Source of the DNA: Trachythela sp. YZ-2020
Lineage: Eukaryota; Cnidaria; Anthozoa; Malacalcyonacea; Clavulariidae
Assembly (NCBI GenBank): GCA_016169945.1
Contig: JADLSH010000199.1
Coordinates: forward strand, 3,682,501 to 3,746,500
Reading direction: 5' to 3'
DNA: 64,000 nucleotides
The position numbers and the translations under genes were made by a program. Shown piece by piece: positions 52,778-63,765 of this stretch. The stretch's first letter is position 1. Each line of letters begins with the position of its first letter. The notes under the pieces were generated by a model. That model was not told where the DNA came from. It made no database searches and worked only from the letters and a program-made list of their open reading frames with translations.

Positions 52778-52845
52778 TAGCCTCCTTCGCAGACGTTCTT
52801 TGCGGGCGTTCCCCGCAAATTCGAACGTCTGCAATTAGGAGGCTA
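52778..52845. repeat. Short inverted repeat
   Basis: TAGCCTCC...GCAGACGTTC / GAACGTCTGC...GGAGGCTA around GCGGGCGTTCCCCGC. 68 bp, a miniature element. Confidence 0.7.
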
Positions 52846-52990
52846 TGGCTTTAATAGGACAGAGGATGACCCCTGCAATTCCCAGAACGCCTTTCGTTTT
52901 TTGTTTGCTCAGGGCGAGCAAACTCAGCAAAGGCTGCAAAGCTAGTGAAAGCTTTAAATTAACAAGCATTTGATTTTATTAAAAGAAATC

Positions 52991-54538
52991 ATGAATTTCA
53001 GCGTTTTGACCTTACTTTTGTGCTTCATTGCCGCAATTTTGACCGGCTTTGTTTGTCTATTCTTGTGTTTAATGCTATACTTGCATTATATACACAAACG
53101 CAACGCTCATTTGCCAGGACCACCTCGTTCAAGCTTCATATTTGGTAACCTTCCTGACTTCTGGAAATACAAGAAAGTGACAGGCAGAACTTTTGCTGAA
53201 TTTGTGATGGAAAAACGACTGGAATATGGACCAATCTTTTTGATGACTTTATTCTACAGAGCTATAGTATACCTTGCCGATCCAAGCTATGTTAGACAAG
53301 TATTTATAAACAACAATAAATATCTACGTAAACCCACCTATTTTTACAATAAAATGGGATTTATATTTGGCGAGAGGGGTATGGGGTATGGCATAGTTAC
53401 AAATACCGATGAGTTATTGTGGCGTAAGAGACGGCTCATTATGAACCCTGCCTTTCATCGAAAATGCTTAAAAGATTTCATGACAAATTTTAACGATGTT
53501 TCCAATAGATTTTTGATCCGCATGGGCAAGGTAGCTGATGGCGGTAAACCTGTAAGTATGGTCAACGAATTTGCAAAAGTCACGCTTGAAGCTATAAGTC
53601 AAGTGTCGTTTAACATCAATACCAACACGATTGAAGACTCAGAATCCCCGTTTCCCTCTGCAATTCGCAACTACCTCAAAGGGGTACAAGCAAATTTTGA
53701 AATTCCCATAAGCTCTGCATTTTTGGGGATTTTTCAGTTTAAGCTATTCCAGAATGCTTCCCAAAGAGTTCAAATAGATGCAGCAAGATTCCTCCGAAAG
53801 TTTGCTTCAGATTGCATTTCCACTCGAATGAAGGACATCGCTGAAAACAAGGATGTGCCTAATGACTTGCTGGATCTTTTAATTAATGATGGTAGCTTAG
53901 CGAGGGAGGAGATCATTGATGAATTCATAACAATGTTTATTGCTGGCCAAGAAACCACAGCAAATTCGTTGGCATTCACATTATATGAAATCTTGAGCAA
54001 CCCCCATGTTGAAGCGAAGCTTTTAAATGAGATCAAAGAAGTGCTCTGTGACCGAGAAGAAGTTGCATTTGATGATTTAGCAAAACTCAGATACATTGGC
54101 CAGGTATTGGAGGAAAGTCTACGAAAACACCCCATTGCCATGCAGGCACCTACGAGAGTTTTGGGAAAAGAGATCACAGTTGGAGGTTATCTAATACCAA
54201 AGGGAAATTTGGTCGCTAGCCATTCCCTTTTGTTTGCCTTAAACCCGGACATTTGGAAGGACCCTGAAGTTTTTGACCCAGAAAGATTTGCTGATGCTGC
54301 AAACATCCCAAACTTGAGTATGATTCATTTTCCATTTTCCGTTGGTCCTCGAAATTGCATTGGACAAACATTTTCAAAGTTTGAGTCCAAAGTTATCCTC
54401 ACAAAGCTATTTCAAAAGTTTCAATTCAAGCTTCTGCCAAATCAAACTGATCGAATGTTGGGCAGGATGACCATTACACCTCGAGATGGTGTGATGTGTA
54501 AAGTTAGCAGACATGCTCACAGGTACGATAGGGAGTGA
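52991..54538 (+). CDS. Cytochrome P450, CYP46-like, gene 5
   Basis: 515 codons from the ATG shared with the other copies; an in-frame TTG seven codons upstream (52970) is not a credible start. Intronless. Motifs as in gene 3: PGPP hinge, WRKRR, AGQETT, ExxR, PERF, heme Cys456. Private features: PTYFYNK in the B-C loop (SRS1 area), EESLRKHPIAMQAPTRVLGK after ExxR (one residue longer than gene 1) and KGNLVASHSLLFAL. The C-terminus HAHRYDRE and the leader TTTTATTAAAAGAAATCATG tie it to gene 3. The poly(A) candidate of genes 1 and 2 is changed to TTTAAA here. Confidence 0.92.
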   Translation: MNFSVLTLLLCFIAAILTGFVCLFLCLMLYLHYIHKRNAHLPGPPRSSFIFGNLPDFWKYKKVTGRTFAEFVMEKRLEYGPIFLMTLFYRAIVYLADPSYVRQVFINNNKYLRKPTYFYNKMGFIFGERGMGYGIVTNTDELLWRKRRLIMNPAFHRKCLKDFMTNFNDVSNRFLIRMGKVADGGKPVSMVNEFAKVTLEAISQVSFNINTNTIEDSESPFPSAIRNYLKGVQANFEIPISSAFLGIFQFKLFQNASQRVQIDAARFLRKFASDCISTRMKDIAENKDVPNDLLDLLINDGSLAREEIIDEFITMFIAGQETTANSLAFTLYEILSNPHVEAKLLNEIKEVLCDREEVAFDDLAKLRYIGQVLEESLRKHPIAMQAPTRVLGKEITVGGYLIPKGNLVASHSLLFALNPDIWKDPEVFDPERFADAANIPNLSMIHFPFSVGPRNCIGQTFSKFESKVILTKLFQKFQFKLLPNQTDRMLGRMTITPRDGVMCKVSRHAHRYDRE

Positions 54539-54647
54539 GGGGGACTGTTTGCTCTTCAATAATTTTTAGAAGCCTTTAAATGATAATTATTAGCTACCTA
54601 ATTAATATAACGTACCTTGAGCTGGCACAATGCACAGGGTATGTGCC

Positions 54648-54773
54648 CAGGGCCGGATTAACCATATGGCAGAAGCGGCATATGCCACGGGCCCCACGCC
54701 TTCAAGGGGCCCCACGCTTTAGGCTGGAAAGAAAAAAATGCCACAGGCCCCACGCTGCCTTAATCCGGCCCTT
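54648..54773. mobile_element. Small hAT-like MITE
   Basis: Ends CAGGGCCGGATTAA / TTAATCCGGCCCT, with a partial second copy of the right end. Internal GGCCCCACG repeats in both halves. Confidence 0.65.
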
Positions 54774-54779
54774 AATCCG

Positions 54780-55817
54780 GCCGACAATTCTTTAGAAAAC
54801 AGAATACTAATCACAAAATACGGTTATAGAATGATAATGTTCAGCAGGCAATTCAAAACTCTATAAAATAACCCTATGTGGGCCTCGGCCCTAATGCCAG
54901 GGCTGCTCCCATTGGTTCATTTTCGTATTCAATTAATCGTTATCAACAATCAATTAAATAATAATATCCATTAATCATGCTAACTACATATCCACAGTGG
55001 TGAAGGCTGCTTCAAAGAAAGGGGCATGTTTTTAAAGTTCTTATTTGACAGCTAGCCATTGCGAGCGCAAGTACTAACAGAGAAATCAAAACAAGTCCTG
55101 TTTGTCTTTGATACATCGAGGACAATGGCTATTCTTTTTGCAATTTTTTAATTCTGAAAAAAAACTTATTCAAGTATGTGGTGCATGAGTGTTTTCGATG
55201 ATTGTTTGAAATAACTAATTGCCAATAAAATGAAAAAAAAAATCGATTAATTGGTAGTAGCTCTGGCTACTGCACTCTGGGTCTGATGTTAGCTCACTGA
55301 GCATATGCTGCCCCCCTCCCCCCTAGTGGCCCCCTTCCAGGTCAAACTGGATCAATTACTGCGCAGCGTCAATCAATTTGTGGACTGAAAATTGTAGCAA
55401 CAAAAGGGTGTGAATACATAGGCAACCTGGAATTGCAATATTTTGCAAATACCCATAAATGAGAACCACTGTGGATTTAGGCTACTGTAGGTAAATTGCT
55501 AACTTTGAGGAAAGGTTATTGGCTGATAAAATGGCTGTATGTAAACACTTAAGACTTAATACACTGTATGTAATGACGCGTTTTTGTGTAGAAAATACAG
55601 TACTGACAGTCATTTTCAAGCTTTGACTGCCAGATCCATTCTTTGGAGGACAAAATTTAATGTCATTCAGTTACTTTAACTATTAAACAATATTTTTTTC
55701 AAATAAAATGCTAATTGTCCTTAATTCGTAGTTTCTTATACCATACGCATCGACAATGGCTAAATAACAAAATCTAAACAAACTACTTTAGTCAAAATTA
55801 GCTAAAGTTGTGAGTGA
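54780..55817. other. Intergenic, nothing recognised
   Basis: No ORF, RNA signature or repeat pair I can support. Confidence 0.4.
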
Positions 55818-56711
55818 CGAGGGGCGTATCACTCCAAAAAAGCGTACAAGATTTTTGGGATTTCCTGGGTTTATTTTTGGGGGTTTTCTGAGAATTTTTT
55901 TTGGGATTTTTAGGGATTTCATAGAAATTTTCAGGACTTTTTAGAGATTTTTAGGTATTTCATAGAGATTCTTTATTACGCTTGGGTTAATTCATTCGCT
56001 GCGAAATCTTCGTTCATATACGCGGGCTTTTGCTGTATTGCGCAGCATATGCTAATTAAGCACGTCTCATTGCGTGCGCGCGTGTCAAATAAAAATTCGC
56101 TTGTTTGCATGACCGCACAACGTGTTCGCTAGATGAGCTGATGATAAGACTTAATGATAGAAAACATTTAATAAAATAAGGCGGGACCAGTTTCCGGACA
56201 GTTTTCAATTAGTGCCACAGTTGAAATCAATTAGTAGAGAGGTATTAGTGGAATTAACTTGATAAACACTGATTGTTTTCTTCCGCCATCTTGGCTGTTG
56301 CATTGTCACCTTGTACATTTTGTACTTAGAGCTGAATAACTTACAGTCTGAGTGACATATTGATAGCCGGCCATACATGTGGGTACTGTTGGCTCGTTTG
56401 CCATTCACGCATTAAAGACCAGTTCGGAGGCGCGAGTGCACATTCAAAACACTTAAACTCGCGTTCTGAGTCGGGATAAAATGGGAACTAAACCATATGC
56501 GAGGGATGTATCACTTAAAAAAATCTCGTACACCTCGAAAAGAAAACCCTAAAAATCCCTAAAAAATCTCTGAAATCCGTAAAAGTTGCTACAAATCCCA
56601 AAAAAAAACCTCGAAAAAATGCACAAATCCGTAAAAAATTTCTCCCAAAATCCCACGGGTTTTCAAAATCCCAAAAATCTCGTACGCTTTTTTGGAGTGA
56701 TATACCCCTCG
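55818..56711. mobile_element. TIR element with TTTTTGGGATTT subterminal repeats
   Basis: Ends CGAGGGGCGTATCACTCC / GGAGTGATATACCCCTCG, then AAAAAGCGTAC.AGATTTTTGGGATTTY on both sides. The outer 150 bp on each side are built from degenerate AGGGATTT/AAATCCCT units. An internal near-copy of the right-type end (GAGGGATGTATCACTTAAAAAA) starts near 56500. 894 bp, no ORF. Confidence 0.75.
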
Positions 56712-56939
56712 ATCATATGTAGTTGGGACTGTAAGATATAAAATATGGGTATCAAATACCTGCATGTTACCCTATCATTTGTGTAGCAACACGGGAATAA
56801 AACTGTCCGTTTATTTCATTCTTATGGTAGTATAAATTCAAGTCCACATTTAACCACCAAAATGCCATGGTGAAACTGCACGAGAAATTCTTGAATGCGT
56901 GGTTTCAATGTAGGTAGCGATAAATGATATACTTTTCGG

Positions 56940-57062
56940 TTTGTAGACCTCGCAAACTACCTGTTTGAAATATAACAAGAACACTTCCACGTTTCGAGCG
57001 AAGGCCCTTTCGAACGTCGAAATTCTTGTTTTATTTTTCAGGTAGTTTGATACTACAAAACC
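56940..57062. repeat. Inverted repeat with CAAACTACCTG arms
   Basis: CAAACTACCTG...AACAAGAA and TTCTTGTT...CAGGTAGTTTG surround GAGCGAAGGCCCTTTCGAACG. Confidence 0.55.
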
Positions 57063-57863
57063 ATCAAGTACACGAGAAACTCTCGCGACTTGTTAACCAG
57101 AACTTAGTTCTTGTTTTGCTGCACTGTTGAACACACTCAAAAATGTAGCCTGTAGACATAATCACACGACGTTCTCATATCAATATGAGCTGTCGCACGC
57201 ATTTATAATTGTCATGACATTTCTTTTTATTAATGTTTTAAGTGCATCGCTCCGTGTGGCCGGTATTCTTGATACGAGCTCTGTGCGGCAAGCAGTGAGC
57301 CGACTGCCCGGCCGTTTTAGCTCACTAAATCATGTAAATGTCCTGTTTTCCCTGAACTGAAGACAAAAATAGTCATTGCGCAGCTGCAAGGAAAAGTTAA
57401 ACAATGCATCAGATAATGATTTCCTAGAGGGATGTATATACTCCAAATGAACTGATATTATACCCAGTCTAAATTTAAATTTGTAAGATTTCTTTTGAAA
57501 GTTTCTCTCCTTTCAGTCCAGCTAAACGGGGAAATGCAATATTTTTCAATCTTAAAGCTGATATTCAATCAATATGTGTGAAATAAGTCCAGCAATCAAT
57601 CGAAAAATTAAAATAGTTCACTCCAGAATAGTTGACTTTCAATTCAAATGGTCAAAGGATTTCTCCCAAGAAGCAGTATAGCAAAGACTGAGAATGAGTC
57701 AAAGAGCGAAGGCCACGTCCGGTCACGCGGCACCTATCAGTGGCTATCTAAAATATCCTGATGATACAATGTAAGGAACATGCGTTGTAGGGGTTGTGAG
57801 TGACACTATTTCCCGCATTCTGAGGCAATTTTTTACCTAATCTAAAAGTTATATTTATAAGTA

Positions 57864-58349
57864 CAGTCGCTTATATGCAGTCGCTTATATGCAAAAGTCG
57901 CTTATATGCAAAGATTTTGGGAATCCAAAACCAAACCTTAAGAAAATTAGTTTCTCAGTTTAATCCACTTATATGCAAACTGCTTATATGCAAAAGTCGT
58001 TTATATGCAAAAGAAAAATTGAACATTTTGCGTTAACGTCGCTTATATGCAAAGCAAAGTTTTCAAATGTTGCCAAAAAGCAAACATTCATTATTGATTG
58101 TCATTTCCAAAAATAAGAACAGCAACTTGTATATTTTTAGTTTATTGATAAGTATAATTTTAGAAAGCTATTTTCTATCCTTTCTTAAAATCTGTTGTCG
58201 CATGTTGCTAAGTTGAAACTGGCTTTGGTATTTTTTATCATTTTGTATTGTGCTAATAGATTTTGCTGGATACGCGTCCTGGGAACGAATCCGCTTATAT
58301 GCAAAAATCGAGTTGGCAAAAAGGATTTGCATATAAGCGGCGGTGACTA
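57864..58349. mobile_element. Pogo-like non-autonomous element with CTTATATGCA repeats
   Basis: TA then CAGTCGCTTATATGCAG at the left; GCATATAAGCGGCGGTGACT at the right, followed by TA one base on. About seven to nine CTTATATGCA words lie near the ends. No ORF. Confidence 0.65.
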
Positions 58350-58645
58350 TACACGAATCGCGAAATTCGGCGCGCATCCAAATGACGCGTTCTGAGTCGG
58401 GCACAAATCACAGTTAAAGAAAAACATGTAGCTGTGACTGGATGATTTAAAATATGCGTATTAAAGTATTCAAATGTTCAGTCCTGCATTCGTGTTTTTA
58501 TTGTTGTGATATGTAATCACGAATGCACGACTGAACATTTGAATACTTTAATACGCATATTTTAAATCATCCAGTCACAGCTACATGTTTTTCTTTAACT
58601 GTGATTTTTGCCCGATTTTTGCCCGAATTTCGCGATTCGTGTATA
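58349..58645. repeat. Near-perfect palindrome of about 300 bp
   Basis: Arms run from ATACACGAATCGCGAAATTCG, then CACAGTTAAAG...GCATTCGTG, to their inverse around a loop TTTTTATTGTTGTGATATG. The left arm has about 28 extra bases after AAATTCGG. Confidence 0.8.
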
Positions 58646-59172
58646 CATCCATTTTGCCTGTCATTGGAAAACTGGGCACTCTCAATCCAGAAAAAGAGGG
58701 CACTTTCATTCCAGAAAATGGGCCGTTTCGATTTTGATGAAAAGTGAGGGAGCACCTGTCCCCAGTGCCTCCCCCCTCTCCCACCCCCTGTTCTGCGGCC
58801 CCTGTCGAAGAGTTTGAAATTTCAATCATTCGATGCAATAACTTTTTTCATTTCTTTGCATGGTGATAATAAATAATATATTTTTTCCACAAAAAACAAT
58901 TGTATTAAGCAATTCTATAAATTGTTTTGGAAATTTAAATTCATTTGCGGTTTTTATATACAGCATGTCACTTGATCCAATATGGTTGTCAAAGGACCTT
59001 TGCATAAAGTTGAAAAGAAGTCAAAACAATGAGTGTCTGGATGGCATGGAGAACAGTGGGATTTTCAAACAATTAAAAGACACTATGGAACATTGTGATC
59101 ACTGAATTTGTGATTCATCCAAGGGCCCATTCGCGGCTTACGGCCATACACCACTTTCGTAATTCAGATGAG

Positions 59173-59309
59173 TTTAAATATTCTTTTATGTGCATCTTAA
59201 TAAGCCTCATTGTCCATTGACCTCGTTCAGGTTAATAAATTCTATTCAATTTCAGTCACAGAAACGAGGCTGGCTGATAAGGCTTAAGATGCACATAAAA
59301 GAATATTAA
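59173..59309. repeat. Inverted repeat with TTATGTGCATCTTA arms
   Basis: TTAAATATTCTTTTATGTGC at the left and GCACATAAAAGAATATTAA at the right. The right end touches the TTAA-type MITE. Confidence 0.65.
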
Positions 59310-59532
59310 GTCCCGATGTAAACAAACTGGCAACGTCCGTTTGTTTACATTTTAAACACGCTATATTTAAAAAATTATGATGTGTTCTGGTTCGCTATGC
59401 TTTAAATAAATACAGATTCGAGTTTCTGATTTAGAAGATGTCGAATTTTAGTCGAAACAACGCGAAATTTGGGCATTGTTTACATCGCGGGACCCCCCAT
59501 AGAACATGCGCAGAATGAACTTTACATGGTCT
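59310..59532 (-). mobile_element. TTAA-type MITE, copy 3
   Basis: Reverse orientation; starts GTCCCGATGTAAACAAAC (outermost bases missing) and ends AACTTTACATGGTCT|TTAA. Confidence 0.75.
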
Positions 59533-59539
59533 TTAAACT

Positions 59540-60290
59540 CATGGTCTATTGTACTGCATTTGCACAGTCCATCTCAAATTGTGGGATCAGTGGGTGCGCA
59601 CGTATATTTTATGCATAATGATCAATCATAACTTCATTATCGAGTCAGTTGGCTCCGAACTGCACGCGGCGTTACGTAGGAGACATAGATAAGAACATAA
59701 CTAGTCAATATAGTGCCATATATCATATGATCAAATATACGCATTAAAGCTAAGTGTATAACTTGTGGGAAATTGATAAGTGGCTGATAAAGATGGTATG
59801 AAAAGCAGTTTAGAATTGAGGCGCCTTTTGTCGGCTATTGAAAGAAGATAGCTAGCCATATCTACATTTTTAACAACTCGTCTTATTTACAATTGCTGAG
59901 TTAATTTAATCACTTGATAACACACCGATTAGGTATACACAGAAACCAGGCACTTGCAACTGAAGATAACTTCAGAGTAGCTCTTCGAAACGCTTTATTA
60001 AAAAGGCTTTTGAACGCATTTGACAATCTGCTGATGCTCACCGGCTGTTTCGGAAATCATCGCTTTGGCAGGAGCAGGGTGGAATCGATTAGATGCTGGG
60101 AGGGATCGGCAAGGGGGGGGGGGGGTTAACTCTCAAAAACGTTAAAAGCAATTTACACGTACTGTTTGGCCAATGTCTGCAAGAGTATAATGCAGATAAT
60201 TTAGTGGGACCTTCTTTGTCTGATAACATTTTAACTAATTTAATAGGTATAAATGTGAAACGTGATGTCTTTAATTCAAAGGTTTTGTAG
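59540..60290. other. Intergenic with G13 run
   Basis: G13 at 60113-60125. No gene or repeat pair recognised. Confidence 0.4.
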
Positions 60291-60400
60291 ATGGAAAATT
60301 ATTGAGTGAAAATTATATACATTTGTTAGACCTAACCAGGAACAGCTACGAAAAATGCAACTATAGGTCCCTGGCAGGAATCGAATCTGCGGTCCTTTAA
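60290..60400 (-). repeat. SINE fragment
   Basis: Minus-strand tail and core (TTTGTAGATGGAAAATTATT, GACCTAACCAGGAACAG, GGCAGGAATCGAATCTGCGG). It stops inside the B box region. Confidence 0.7.
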
Positions 60401-61240
60401 TTCATGCTATTTTGCGCATTTTTGAATTGTTTTTGCGTAATTGTTCATATTTATTTCGGTGACACAATCGTCGGTGCACGCATGTGCACCTCTGCGACCT
60501 GGGAGAGGCATATCGATATCGATTCCTGCAATGCAAATGGTTTCCTGATTATAATTTCACATCAGTTCATTGTGAGAAAAATATACTTCCATGAAATGAA
60601 CGCAGTGAGTATCCGATTTGAGCAAAAACGCTGATTATGTTTATTTTAGAAATGAAAGTGCTTGTTTTAATTATTTTGCTTTTCGAGGAATGGGAATGCA
60701 AACTTCCTAAAGTAATGTTTCAGAAACTTCCTAAAATAACCTCCCCCCCTGTTGGTGTACAAATTTGGGCTATTTGTTATCTATTCCGAATCAGTTTTAG
60801 CGGTGTTCGACTAATGGCGCCATGAACGACGTGTCTGAAAGACGTCAAAATTCACACCTGTGTGCCGTAGCGTATGTTTACTTAGAGCTTAACGCGCGTA
60901 AACACTGAGCAAACATGTTTGTAAATGATTAAATATCTTACGGTAGATCAGTCACGCAATGACTTGAAACTTTTCTTGATTTTATTGGCCGTATCAGACT
61001 GAAAAGTTTGCAATTTTTACTGCAACTCGCAACACAATTTTTGAAACAAATTCATGTTATGTAAAACGTATTTAACAGTGAAATTGTGAACTTCCCCGCT
61101 TTTTACTCCGTCGAGTGAAAAGCAGTCCATGCTCACTGATTTACCGTTAATACTTTTCCACATAACATCGCTCTATGTCCGACATTGCGTTGCAAGTTTG
61201 CAAAGAAAGTTGCCACTTGTAACATGGCCTTTAGTATTTT
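60401..61240. other. Intergenic, nothing recognised
   Basis: Short open frames only, with no recognisable protein match. Confidence 0.4.
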
Positions 61241-61244
61241 AATC

Positions 61245-61580
61245 AGGGGCATAACTACTGGGGGGTTTGGGGGGTGAGTCACCCCTCCCCCCCAATGTTT
61301 AACAATTGTAACTTCGTAGGGCAAATTTTGCCATGTTGGTTGGGCTAAAATTCATTCAAGGCATGTTGAGTAAGAACAAAAAGCCTTGAAGACCAGTTTG
61401 GGCAATTTGAAAAATTTGCTAATCTAATATGCCACATTTTCTCATGCACCATCAAAATTCTATAAAATCTTCCCCCAAAGTGCATACCCCATTCCCCCCT
61501 GTGCATTTTTTGCTTTTGCTGGTCCCTTTACATTATTTTTTGACCACGCCCTTTCGTCGGGCAAAATGTTCAACCCCCCC
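61245..61580. repeat. G/C-run-bearing degenerate DNA element
   Basis: AGGGGCATAACTACTGGGGG then GGGTGAGTCACCCCTCCCCC. Further C runs at 61468-61500 and 61574-61580. Resembles the G/C-run ends elsewhere in the window; boundaries unclear. Confidence 0.35.
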
Positions 61581-61739
61581 AATATTTAGACCCAAGTTGC
61601 GTCCTGATTTTAATCTGACGCCAGGCGACATTATAGATGTGAGAGTCGTTCATGGACTTGAAAAAATTAATTATAATATTCTAAACCTTTTTCTCTGTAT
61701 CACCTTAAAATATTTTGTTCACCCCAAGACTTGAAACCG

Positions 61740-63070
61740 ACTTATTTATAGAGCCATCGCAGGTTTTCTCCGAGGGATGGCCCTAAGCTTACTGGACCTG
61801 TGTGCCTATGGAAGCAGCTAATTAGAACTGATAGAGCTATCCAGTATAAATATAGTTAGTTTAACATTATGTTTTCATTTGAGAAGCGAAACAGCCGATA
61901 TTCTCGTTATAAGACAAAGTTTGTTTAAGAAAACAAACTTGTCAATATTTTATCCGCGTTATTAGCCATGACAGTTTAGATTTGCACATCCGTTAATTTA
62001 TGTGTGATTTCCTATGCGTGCGTAGAGACCGTCAAAACACACAACGTTACATTGAACATTGTTTGTTCAATTCAAACCACATGCGTAATGATAATTTTTC
62101 AACACATATAAACAGATATCTCTTTTACGGTAATTACCGCGAGCCCAAGGGTTCGCCTAAACGTTTTTGACGAGGTATAGCCGTTATAACAGCGGTATAA
62201 AGTTATTCGGTGTAAAATTTGCATGAAAAGCTCATATTTCATGTGTATCTGTTCTCGTCTATTTGTTATACGTTGTAAAACAGCCACATTGCATTGGCTA
62301 AAATAACCTGGTTAAGCTGGTTTATTTTTAGATGAAAAAGTTCCTAACTTCTGATTGGTTAAGGATAGAGGTACACTTATTTCGTTATTATTGATTTCGT
62401 CAATTTTGTAGTGTGGCACAGCGGGGACAATTGATAAATCATGGGCTCTGGGAAGGAATTTGAGCTAAAAATTCTAAATGACGATTTAACAATGACAATT
62501 TCTGGAGCATTTATGTCATCAAATGAAATTTATTGTACTCTGTTGTAAAACGTAACCACCCAAACGCTTAATTTCTGCAACGGTACAAAATTATTTAAGG
62601 ATTTAACTTATTATAAAATATTCCAACGACAACCTGAGTGCAAACAGTAGTGCCAGCAAAGTTTTTAACCCCCCCCCGCACCCATTCAAGCACTTGGTTG
62701 CACGGTGGTTACTGGTCAGTGTGCGGACCTTTCACCTTTGGGACGACGGGGGTTCGACTGAGCTGACTGATTCTATAATTTAGGCGCCATATTTGCATGC
62801 GAGAGTGCTTCCAAATACTGGACCTGTAAGGCATCGCCCTTACAATAACCTAGACCTCTGGGGGGGGGAGGCAGATTAAACAGAATCATGAAGGTATTCA
62901 TGGTACTACTGCCTCGATCTTGTTTCCTCTACTGTTAAAATAATGTCAATCTCTTTATTTCCCGTTCATGGTGTAAATTTATGATGTCTATGAAAGTGGT
63001 TTACTGGATCTCAAGTAAGAATAGTTTAGTCATAATTGATGAGCTATCCAGTTAAATTGAATCGAAAGTT
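61740..63070. repeat. Two related dispersed segments in otherwise empty DNA
   Basis: TACTGGACCTGT and GAGCTATCCAGT occur at 61790-61855 and again around 62815-63055, echoing 1318-1365. Between them I see no gene. Confidence 0.35.
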
Positions 63071-63282
63071 ACTGTGGTGTTTATTATTTCTAATGGGCCA
63101 CCCCTTAACGAATATTTCGACATGTGACTAGTTTCATAGAATCAACAATGAAGTAAAATATTCAGTAATTACTGGCACCCAGCAAATAACTATAATGGCT
63201 CATCTCCGGATAGAATCTACAAGTGTTTACATTATGAGGTGATTATATATATGACGGGCTGAGCAGCTCAGGTAATTAGAGG

Positions 63283-63765
63283 CTATTTATATGGAGCCGC
63301 TTAGCGAGACTGCCCGGTAAGGTGATGAATTTTCACTTGTGTGAAAACATTTTACCTGGGATGATTTGGCAAGTGAATAGCTCGCGGCCGGGCATTTCTT
63401 TGTTCATTAATCGGACGAGCCCAGTTATTAAGGTTTAATAGATTCCACGATAGGGTTGTGCCAAAACTCTTGCTCAAATTTTCTTACTATCGAGCACATT
63501 TTACGTAGATTTCCTCATCCAGAGTCCTGTGACCTCTGCGAAATCCCGAACGAAATCTGGAATCCTGTCATTTTTCTTGCTTTCATGCCGGCATGCCGGG
63601 GTAAGGATTCCAGATTTCGTTCGGGATTTCAAGAGGTCACAGGACTCTGGATGAGGAAATAGCATATGAGGAAATTTTCACATCGGTTGCTGCGATCTTG
63701 CCTGTTTCAAATGAGATCTTGGCATGCAGGCCAAGCTGGCTGTCCATATAAATGCAAAGTTATCT
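63283..63765. mobile_element. Possible TIR element
   Basis: GGCTATTTATATGGAGCC at the left and GGCTGTCCATATAAATGC at the right are imperfect inverted copies. The region includes the palindrome at 63509-63660. Confidence 0.35.
63509..63660. repeat. Near-perfect palindrome, about 57-bp arms
   Basis: ATTTCCTCATCCAGAGTCCT...CGAACGAAATCTGGAATCC and its inverse around about 40 bases containing ATGCCGGCATGCCGG. Confidence 0.85.

Larger units (their letters stand above)
50949..52990. other. Spacer between copy 4 and gene 5, partly duplicated
   Basis: 50949-51470 matches the gene 2 downstream flank (CTCATGTCTTTTGTTCACCA, GTGGCTGTGACGTTTCTCTG). 51472-51679 and 52645-52905 match the upstream flank of gene 3; about 965 bp separate the halves. 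No gene seen. Confidence 0.7.

Noticed and set aside
52970..52990. An upstream start for P450 gene 5
   Set aside because: The codon is TTG and the seven added residues correspond to the untranslated leader shared by the other genes; the ATG at 52991 fits all paralogs.
61429..61734. 101-codon open frame as a protein gene
   Set aside because: Low-complexity, covers C runs and element ends, no recognisable domain.
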